Assembly (NCBI GenBank): GCA_019054805.1
Contig: JAHQIY010000030.1
Location: forward strand, 248,001-312,000
Length of the DNA: 64,000 nt
Source of the DNA: Brachionus manjavacas
Taxonomy: Eukaryota > Rotifera > Eurotatoria > Ploima > Brachionidae
Reading direction: 5' to 3'
Shown: positions 56,002-64,000 of the stretch, one piece after another
Position numbering within the stretch: the stretch's first letter is position 1
How the letters are laid out: each line of letters starts with the position of its first letter
Notes under the pieces: generated by a model
Told to the model about the DNA's origin: nothing
The model's database searches: none
What the model saw: the letters and a program-made list of their open reading frames with translations, nothing else
Program-made: the position numbers and the translations under genes

Positions 56002-57819
56002 CTTAAGAACAAAAAAAGTAGGCAAACTTGGCTTTGGAGATTGGAAAAATTAATTCTTAATTATTCCCAATTTAATTTTTTAGCATCAAATTAGACCCCA
56101 ATTTATAAATTTCACCCTAAATGTGATGTCCAAAAAGCAAACCTTGGTAAAAAGTTGGGATCAAGTTTTTTCATGAAACTATGGAGCGTAACCTGAAACA
56201 TTTAAATTTGCGGCGATTCGGTCTTGAGCAAAAACTGTAGAAAAGTATATTTGGTTATATTAAATCCCAGTTTTATTTAAATTATTGATAATTATCTAAA
56301 AAATACTTAAACATTTTTTAAAAAATTTTGCTAAACTCAAACAAAAGCTAAAGAAAAAATAATTTTTATATTCAGAAGTGTAGTTATAATATTGACAAAA
56401 ACAGTACTAAATGTTTTTTTGATTTTAAGGCTAAAACTTTTTTTTAAATTTTAAATTTTTTAAAAATTTATTGAATATTTTGCTTTGCTTTAATTTTTTG
56501 CTCCAACCTTCACCGCCGCTCCAAAAAACCCTTATTAAATTATTATATTTTTATGTAAATTCAATGCATTATAAATTAATAGATAATTTTTACAGTTTTT
56601 TTGGCCCTTTTTATATTTACTGAAATTTACTTTTTTTCTTTAGCAATTTTAATTAACGTAAATTTACGTAAAATCACGAAAATTTCGAAAAAGTACGTAA
56701 AATTTTATAAAAACAGTTTATCATAGCAGTACAGTAATTTCTTATAAGATAAAAACAGGAATGTTAATAATATATTTTTTTTCTAAAAAAAATTTTGATT
56801 GAAAGCCGGACAATTAAGATTAGATTCTTATTTTTCTTTTTGAATGAATAGAAAAAAAAAATTAGTAGACTTTTAAACCTTCGAAAAAAAACGTTAGCTA
56901 TAGAAGCACCAACAAAAAATTTTTCCTCGTTTTAAATATCTAAATTCTCATATATTTTGAACAGCTATTTTTTTTTTAATTTTCAATTTATTTTTTATCA
57001 GCTTTAAAATTATTATTATTTTCGTAAAACAAAAATTTTTCAAATATTATAAATTTAAACTTGAATTTAATAGCTGACTTAATTTAATCTAAGTATTCAA
57101 TGCTGAAATATCAAGTTTATAATTTATGTATTTATTATTAATTTCTTTAAATTGACTGTGTTAAATTTAAATTTTTTAAATATTTTGACACTTCTAGTAA
57201 CTAGACATAAGAAAATATTAAAAAAAAAAATTCTAAGCTAATCATCTATTAAATAATAAGGGTATTTTAGGCTGTTTGTAATATGATAATTCTAAGCGAG
57301 TTTAATACAAAGTGATTGAACTACTATTCGAGTTAAATACTATAATTTTTTGTTAATATTTTATTTAAATTAAAAAAGTTGTTAAAATAAACAAAAAATA
57401 AAAAAAGTAGAAAAAATTGATCAATAGATCAAACATCAAAATTGTGACTTAAGTAACGTTACAATAAATCTAATATACATGTCAATGTTTTCAAAAAGAC
57501 AATTAATTATTTAAAATAGCTTTTGAATGACATCATATCATATGATATCATTCAATTTCTTCTAAACTCTGAAAATTTAAAAGATGCATATTTAATTTGC
57601 ATATTTGATTTGGAAATAAACATTTAGTATTAGTTTCTTACATAAAAATTTAGGACTAAATTCAAAGTATTAAATTGGTTTAGTACTAAATTACTTAGAA
57701 TCGGATTTTAAACAATGTTAATTAAATTTTTTAATAAAAAATTTGTTATTATTGATTAATATCATTGATCAAAAAATTGCAAAATTGAAGTTTAACTAAA
57801 ACTTTAAAAATTATTAAAT
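56002..57819. other. 1.8 kb AT-rich DNA without a gene
   Basis: No supported frame, only low-complexity AT. It may be intron sequence of the former Set1 gene. Confidence 0.55.
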
Positions 57820-58830
57820 TGTAAAATAATAATAAAATTTAAAATTAAAGAATTGTCACCTTATAAAATTGAATGAGGAAAAATGTTAAACTATAATTTT
57901 AAAATTACGGAATTTTTAAATTTTGGATTTGTAAAATTTTAAAAGAGAATTCAATAAGAGATTTTATAATTTAATAAGAAATTCAAACAAAATTTTAAAA
58001 TTACGGAATTGTTTAATTACAAAATTAAACGAGAAGAAAAATAAAAGTAAAATAGTTTAATTTTGGAATTGTAAAATTTAATAAGAGAATTTAATAAGAA
58101 ATTAAACAAAATTAAAATTACAGAATTATAACCTTATAAAATTGAAATTGAGGAAGAATGTTAACCAATATAGTTTATTTTAGCTGTAAATTTTTTTAAG
58201 GGGGTATTAAATAAAATTTTTAAAATCGTTAACTTTTAAAATTCGATAACAAAGAAAAACTAAAAAATATAATTGTCAATTATTTAGTCAACAACTATTT
58301 TTTCTCCATCATCTTTCTAAAAAAAAAATTATTAAGGAAAAAAGATTTCAAAAAAAAATTACATTTCATCCTGAAGTTGAATCTTCACAATTTCCTGCCT
58401 ACTTAGTTCAAGTTTATTTTCTTCAGCAATACAATTACTTCAGCAAGAAGGAAAAAATTTTTATCAGCAGCAAATGCATTAATATCAAAGAAAATTCAAT
58501 CAGATGGAATAAATTGCTTATTCAAGCTCAAAAACAATTATTTTTGTTCTGTTAGATGTAAAAATTATTCAAAAAAAGTTAAACTAAAATAGTTAAATTT
58601 TTTATATGTAAATTTTTATAGGGGGTAAATTAAATAAAATTTTGAAATTACAAAATTGAATGAGGAAAATGTTTAACTAGAATTGTAAAATTTTGGAACT
58701 GGTAATTTAATGAGAAATTAAACAAAATTTAAAATAACGGAATTGTTAACTTATAAAATTGAATGAAAAGAAAATTATAACTAAAAAATATATATTTTGA
58801 AATTGTAAAATTTTAAAATGCTTAATGGTT
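57820..58830. repeat. degenerate AT-rich satellite, interrupted at 58292-58585
   Basis: Lines such as AAAATTACGGAATTGT, CTTATAAAATTGAATGAGG, TTTTGGAATTGTAAAATTT and AAATTTTTTTAAGGGGGTA recur irregularly every 100-200 bases on both sides of the chimeric fragment, which appears inserted into this tract. Confidence 0.55.
58292..58585. mobile_element. chimeric fragment of the four-gene block
   Basis: The left half (58292-58432) matches 41265-41408 of the coiled-coil gene in the same orientation. The right half (58432-58575) matches the complement of about 47405-47560 of the transposase gene. Parts that lie 6 kb apart in the parent are thus joined in inverted relation. In the transposase half the frame is intact (SARRKKFLSAANALISKKIQ), with one more A than the parent at 47506-47510. 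Confidence 0.8.
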
Positions 58831-59370
58831 AAGTAACTTTGCTTAATCCAAAAAATATTTCTGCAAAAACTCTGCAATGTATTTGCACTCTTGATTGGAA
58901 TACCTTTTTAAGGCGTAGACTTATTTTACTGTACTAAGCAAATTTGCTTATAATTAAGCATTTTACAGAACTAAATTATCTCTTTTAGTTAAATTTCTAT
59001 AATATTTATATTGTTTACAATTACAGAATTGTGCACTTTTAAAATGTAATAAGGGGAAGATTGAACAAATATTTTTATATTAAAGCATGAAAAATTTCAC
59101 TGATTAAATTCTTTAAATCGATAGCTAAAATTGAAAATTAAGGAAGCATTGGACACATATCAGAATCGAATTATATTATTTATTTTTATTATTATTAAAG
59201 CCTCATAGACAGAATTTTAAACTAAAAATATTCAAAATTAAAAAAAAAAAAGAAAAGAATAAAGTAAAAAATGAAGATGCACAAATTAAGCCTAATTTTA
59301 ATGTCAGAAAACCGTTTTATTTGATAAAAAAGGGAACAATTTTTCATCAAAAATAAATAAACAAATAAAA
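58831..59370. other. no gene seen
   Basis: AT-rich, with scattered satellite-like lines and no frame. Confidence 0.5.
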
Positions 59371-59645
59371 AAAAATACCTTGATCATTGCGCTGAATTTA
59401 AACTATGCACTCTTTTTTTCAACCAAATCAACCATGTCTCTTTTGTCCTGGGTTTGCTTAATGACCAAATCAATAATGGAATCAATAGTCGAAATATTCT
59501 CTTCATTTTGATCTGCACTTTGCTCTCACATCTCTTAAAACATTGTAATTCTCTTCCAAATTGGCTTCTTCTTGTTTGACAGTCAAACTATGCCCAATCG
59601 CACACTCAACACTAGTGCGGCGCACACACTCGTTCTAAAAAACAG
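59371..59645 (-). pseudogene. possible Set1 mid-region exon remnant
   Basis: Frames read SLTVKQEEANLEENYNVLRD and, shifted, SADQNEENISTIDSIIDLVI then KQTQDKRDMVDLVEKKSA before a TAG. Position between the SET exon and the repeated arginine/serine section, same strand and raised G+C, suggests they belong to the same dead gene. The sequence itself is not diagnostic. Confidence 0.3.
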
Positions 59646-59713
59646 CGGTGACAATTATTTTGTCTGATTCGGAAAAAGCGTGCGAGGGCTTGTTGTGCGC
59701 TTGAGCTTGAGCT

Positions 59714-61168
59714 GACAGACTTTTGCTTGAGCTGAACTGCACGGGGATTTGTCTGAATTGTGGTAGTAGTCGCGGTCGTCGTCTAGTTTGGCATTATTTA
59801 CACTTTGTACAAGAGAGTGAGTGGTAGAGTATTTGAATCGCTTGGTGAGAGCGGGCGGCGAGTCCCACGAGCTTGAGCGGGCCCGCGGCGACACTCTGTC
59901 GTGTCGTCTGTCCGGCGAACGGCGTCGCCGATGCCTGGGCCGGTAGTGTCGATCACGTGATCATCGACAGCGTGATCTGGACGAGCGAGAGTGCGAGCGT
60001 CGACGGCGGGATCTGGACGGCGAGCGTCGTTGGTGTCGCTTGTAGCGCTTGTGCATCTGGTTGTTGTTGCGGTCGCCGAGGCGCGGAGACGGCGGAGTGC
60101 TCGGCCGCAGGTTGGCTGGCACGTACAGTCTCACGCTGCCGAACCACTCGTCGATCAACAGAAAAACGGTGTGCTCGAAGTACTTGCGGCACAGGTCCGT
60201 GCGTATAACTTGCTTTAGTTCGTGTACGATGCCGGCGACAGACTTTTGCTTGAGCTGAACTGCACGGGGATTTGTCTGAATTGTGGTAGTAGTCGCGGTC
60301 GTCGTCTAGTTTGGCATTATTTACACTTTGTACAAGAGAGTGAGTGGTAGTGTATTTGAATCGCTTGGTGAGAGCGGGCGACGAGTCCCACGAGCTTGAG
60401 CGGGCCCGCGGCGACACTCTGTCGTGTCGTCTGTCCGGCGAACGGCGTCGCCGATGCCTGGGCCGGTAGTGTCGATCACGTGATCATCGACAGCGTGATC
60501 TGGACGAGCGAGAGTGCGAGCGTCGACGGCGGGATCTGGACGGCGAGCGTCGTTGGTGTCGCTTGTAGCGCTTGTGCATCTGGTTGTTGTTGCGGTCGCC
60601 GAGGCGCGGAGACGGCGGAGTGCTCGGCCGCAGGTTGGCTGGCACGTACAGTCTCACGCTGCCGAACCACTCGTCGATCAACAGAAAAACGGTGTGCTCG
60701 AAGTACTTGCGGCACAGGTCCGTGCGTATAACTTGCTTTAGTTCGTGTACGATGCCGGCGACAGACTTTTGCTTGAGCTGAACTGCACGGGGATTTGTCT
60801 GAATTGTGGTAGTAGTCGCGGTCGTCGTCTAGTTTGGCATTATTTACACTTTGTACAAGAGAGTGAGTGGTAGTGTATTTGAATCGCTTGGTGAGAGCGG
60901 GCGGCGAGTCCCACGAGCTTGAGCGGGCCCGCGGCGACACTCTGTCGTGTCGTCTGTCCGGCGAACGGCGTCGCCGATGCCTGGGCCGGTAGTGTCGATC
61001 ACGTGATCATCGACAGCGTGATCTGGACGAGCGAGAGTGCGAGCGTCGACGGCGGGATCTGAACGGCGAGCGTCGTCGGTGTCGCTCGTAGCGCTTGTGC
61101 ATCTGGTTGTTGTTGCGGTTGCCGAGGCGCGGAGACGGCGGAGTGCTCGGCCGCAGGTTGGCTGGCAC
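59714..61168 (-). pseudogene. Set1 arginine/serine-rich section, tandemly repeated (523-bp unit, 2.8 copies)
   Basis: Units start at 59714, 60237 and 60760; the third is cut at 61168. Each reads on the minus strand RSPSRSRRRRSHSRSSRSR, a TGA, SRDRHYRPRHRRRRSPDRR, then SSSWDSPPALTKRFKY and KLDDDRDYYHNSDKSP. Next come QLKQKSVAGIVHELKQVIRT and DLCRKYFEHTVFLLIDEWF. The last helices resemble the conserved segment between the RRM and n-SET of Set1 proteins (ELK-ILK-DL-KKM-E--AF--FD-WW). Since 523 is not a multiple of three, the duplications break the frame. High G+C, like the SET exon 4 kb away. Set1 identity of this part is an inference from motif and location. Confidence 0.55.
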
Positions 61169-61385
61169 CTACGAACAAATTTGTTTCTAGCGTTCTTTGT
61201 CTTCTTTGTTTGCCAGACCTTATAATTGTAAAAATATTTAAACATTCTCAATTTGGGATTTTAAAAAAAAATTTTGTTTAAAAAAAACTTGATACTTTTT
61301 TTTAAATTAATTCAAATTTTCAAAATACATTTTATTCCGAATCAAAAATTCATTTAATAATAATTACAATTTGTTTGGTTATTAC

Positions 61386-61755
61386 CTGACTGGATTAGCA
61401 TTTTTAAATGTCGGATTCCATTTTTGTGAGTCTTTAAATGTTCATAACGCTTTAATACTTGGTTATTGCAAATATTGCAACAAAAAAGTGATTAAAATCC
61501 AAACACATTAAATGGAATTTGGTCATGATGTAGTTCTCTTAAGTGACGTTCCATTAAAATACTTCTTGACAATATTGATCCACAATTTTTAAATGGACAT
61601 TTAAAATGAAAGCTTTTTTCTCCGTTCGGCAAAATCCATTGTAAAACAACTGATGGTAAAATTTGCTGCTTGAAAAATTTAAATTTAAGGTCGTTTCTGC
61701 TGAGACATCCATTGGCAAGTAGTTCATTTAGTTTTCTTTCTACTTCTTTTTTCAT
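61386..61755 (-). pseudogene. C2H2 zinc-finger exon (copy 3)
   Basis: ATG at 61755. Finger 1 (CPFKNC...HLRELHH) in frame, TAA after FNVFGF at 61492-61494, finger 2 (FCCNIC...HLKTH) in the same frame, donor GTAATA at 61385. Same internal stop as copies 1 and 2. Confidence 0.6.
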
Positions 61756-62188
61756 TTTTATTTGGTTTTTAGAAAAAAAAATTTTAAAAACTATTTGATT
61801 TTTATAGTAGAAAATTTAAATGTTTAGAATTGAAATTTTTAATGTCCTTTAAAGGTTCGTTTTAAAAAAACGTTTTTTTTTGAAAAAAAAAATCCGCATT
61901 GATAAGAGTTCGAATTAAAGTATCTTTTCTACAAATCAGAAATATTGAAAAGTGAATTATTTCGAATGTTACATCCAATGATTAAATTTTGCTCATGTTC
62001 AGAATAAAAACAATCTCATTTACTTCGGTAATGAAAAAATAGGTGAATTAGTCATCAAAAAAGATTTTAATGCAAATTAATTCATACTCCAACATTTATA
62101 AATCTTTTTTATTAATTACAATTACTTATTTATTTAATATTTATTATTATACATTATCGTTTTAATTAGTTATAAAATTAGATTCATT

Positions 62189-62602
62189 TTAAAACAAAGT
62201 ATTGAATGGTGAATATTGAATATGGCTAACCCATGTTGAATATGGCTGTGATTTTAATTGACTTAATATATTCGAATTGTTTGTAAGACACCAATCCAAT
62301 TGAGACATACCCTTGAAAGTTAGACATTTTGTAAAAACTGGTATCAAGTTCAAATTGTCTCTTAGTGAATCAAGGTACTTTGAATTGTTCTCTCTATTAA
62401 AATCAATATTGAAATCACGAAAGATTACCAAAGAATCTGTGCTATGCAAATTTGATTTCAAAAAGGCAATCAACTCTTGAATTAACTTGTTGTTGTCCAT
62501 CTTTGGATGCTTGTAAAGATTTAAAAAATAGACAACTGTTAAATTTTCCTTTTTGAATTTGAATAAACTCAAAACAACACATTTAGTTTGATTATTGCCT
62601 AC
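62189..62602 (-). pseudogene. EEP-fold fragment (copy 3)
   Basis: Same as 23451-23864 with two residue changes near the start (ENLTVVYFLNLY). It keeps FRDFNIDF and LDWCLTNN. No attached reverse transcriptase or helicase. Confidence 0.6.
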
Positions 62603-63359
62603 TCAAACAATGTGGATGCATTGTGTGCAACCGATTCAAAATTGTAAACTAAAGATTTATTCTTGCGTATTAAACATATCTGTCCATTTGAACAATTTAA
62701 ATTGGTTCCACTTGAATAATAAACAAGGTGATAATTTTTCAAACAATGATTTTGCTACATTTTGTCTTAAATACACCCAACTACTCAATCTTTTAAATTT
62801 ATACAACCTTCCGAGACATTTTTTTTAACTAAAATAAATCAAACATAAAATTTATTTTGAATTCGTTAATAATTCGTTTAAATTTTCTTAAAAGTTGTGT
62901 TGTAGCGTATATTTAAAAGAATAATTAAAAGAATATTTTAAATATTAATATTTAAAAATTAATATTTTAAATATTATAATTAAAAATAACATTGAAATTC
63001 CTTTTTTTAATTCTTATTGGGCTAATTGGGTGAATTCGGTGAATATCCTAAAAAGAGGTTAGTTCTCGGGCTAAATATTTTCAAAATCATGGGTAATTGG
63101 GTTAATCTAATTCACCCAATAAGGCCTCACCAAATTAACCGCAAGAGGTAAAGGGGTGACTAGAAAAAACTGGTCTAATTCGGTTAGAATTTTATTTTTA
63201 CTTCAAACAAAATATGAGGAGTGGAAAATAACAATATTTTTGATTTGAATTGTGCTTCAAAAGTAATAGCGAATTATCAAAAAAGTCCGAAGAATTCATT
63301 TATTCAATAAGCATCGGTATTTAAAATTTAAAAATCGCAATTAAAAAAATTTAAAAAAT

Positions 63360-64000
63360 TTAAAAATCGTCGCCAATTCATTGCTATATGAAAGTCTTTG
63401 ACCTCTAATTTGCTTATTTACTTTTAGAATGGAATTTTTTAAAAATTTAAACCATGATTCAAAATAGTTTTTCGAAAGACGATTTTTATCGGGTAAAACT
63501 TCATTTATCAATAGGCCAGATCATAAAGTAACAAGATGCAGTTTTTTTTAATGATATTAAAAAGATTTGAAAAAAATAAATCATTTTTCTCAAATGAGTT
63601 TTCTGTTTCCATTTCTTCCGAATCTTGTAGAAGATTATCAAAAAATGGCGTAAATGAAGAATCTTTTGCAAAGTTCACAGATTTTTCAATTGATTGATTT
63701 AAAAAATTGTTTGCTTTCATTTGCTTTTTCTTTGTTTTTTTCTTTATGTTTTTTGTCAATTTCAGGAGATATTGTTTCACAAACGTTTTTGAACCAATAA
63801 CCTTTTCTATCGAGTAAAGCTGTATTTATTTTTATCATGCTTTCGAAATATTGATTATCCTTATATCTACGTGAAAAAATATTTTTTATGCACATTATAT
63901 TAATGCAAAAGTCGTCTAAACATTTTGATGTTTGAAGAATTGAAAAAGAGAAAATGAAACTCTTTCTAAACAAAATTTTATTTTATTTTGAATGTTTTAA
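63360..64000 (-). pseudogene. MULE transposase fragment, inverted copy of 25613-26250
   Basis: Frames read FRKSFIFSFSILQTSKCLDD and KDSSFTPFFDNLLQDSEEME, as in the left copy, with isolated differences (Gly for Asp before YWFKN). The homology runs off the window edge. At about 63360 it joins directly to sequence equivalent to 28372, so the 2.1 kb present at 26251-28370 is missing. Confidence 0.75.

Larger units (their letters stand above)
61285..63350 (-). mobile_element. element X, copy 3, inverted
   Basis: Complement of 28370-30307 from 63350 down to 61386, then matching the flank of copy 1 (24663-24765) to about 61285. Very few substitutions separate it from the other copies. Element boundaries are undetermined. 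Confidence 0.8.

Noticed and set aside
59873-61225. Several GC-rich plus-strand frames (MSGPAATLC, MRASTAGS, MCIWLLL) in the triplicated section
   Set aside because: They mirror the arginine/serine-coding minus strand; high G+C removes stops by chance.

Overview
This is a stretch of an extremely AT-rich eukaryotic nuclear genome, very probably an invertebrate animal. Three lines of evidence support an animal: a calpain-5/TRA-3-type protease remnant, a Set1/COMPASS methyltransferase remnant and a core-1 galactosyltransferase gene. Introns are tiny (about 50-68 bp, GT...AG). MULE transposases carry a SWIM finger of a type I associate with monogonont rotifers, so a rotifer is my best guess, but the sequence alone does not prove it. 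Most of the window is repeats and mobile-element debris. Few genes look intact.

Left part (1-22.6 kb). A 2.15-kb tandem repeat occurs as one block at 1-2190 and a second at 9340-19402. Each unit welds together a Tc1/mariner transposase 3' end (+), a Ty3/gypsy reverse transcriptase/RNase H piece (+) and a Ty3/gypsy integrase end (-). Between the blocks lie a calpain-5-like pseudogene that has lost its catalytic cysteine, an intact-looking C1GalT-type glycosyltransferase (5012-5851), a spliced gene tail (6537-6850) and a truncated MULE transposase with SWIM finger and zinc knuckle (8560-9342). To the right are gypsy pol remnants, a pair of 204-bp direct repeats flanking 2.4 kb, and a 36-bp-stem hairpin.

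Middle part (23-38.7 kb). Two direct copies of an element (X) carry an endonuclease/exonuclease/phosphatase-fold fragment and a C2H2 zinc-finger exon, with a MULE fragment between them. A third, inverted copy with the same MULE lies at 61.3-64 kb. From 30.3 to 38.66 kb runs an array of 20 units of about 425 bp. On the minus strand each unit is two 150-nt, phase-1 coiled-coil exons separated by short introns. The two exon types align in register, so the array grew from one 50-codon exon. Most units now carry amplified stops or frameshifts.

Right part (40.4-50.7 kb). Four co-oriented minus-strand genes form the most interesting block: a chromodomain gene (intact by reading, seven exons), a JAMM/MPN-type metalloprotease-like gene, a MULE-type DDE transposase fused to a Ulp1-type cysteine protease and a C-terminal RING finger, and a many-exon coiled-coil gene with two MYT1-like C2HC fingers and a PBCV-basic-adaptor-like C-terminus. 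I infer a large mobile cassette combining transposase, SUMO/ubiquitin-type proteases, a RING domain and chromatin reading. I could not find its terminal inverted repeats.

Far right. A 134-bp hairpin-forming satellite (52.1-54.7 kb) is followed by a broken Set1 gene: the SET domain at 55.4-56.0 kb and an arginine/serine-rich section tandemly triplicated at 59.7-61.2 kb. Set1 and calpain pieces are visibly GC-rich islands in the AT-rich background. I saw no rRNA genes, CRISPR arrays or prokaryotic operon signals.
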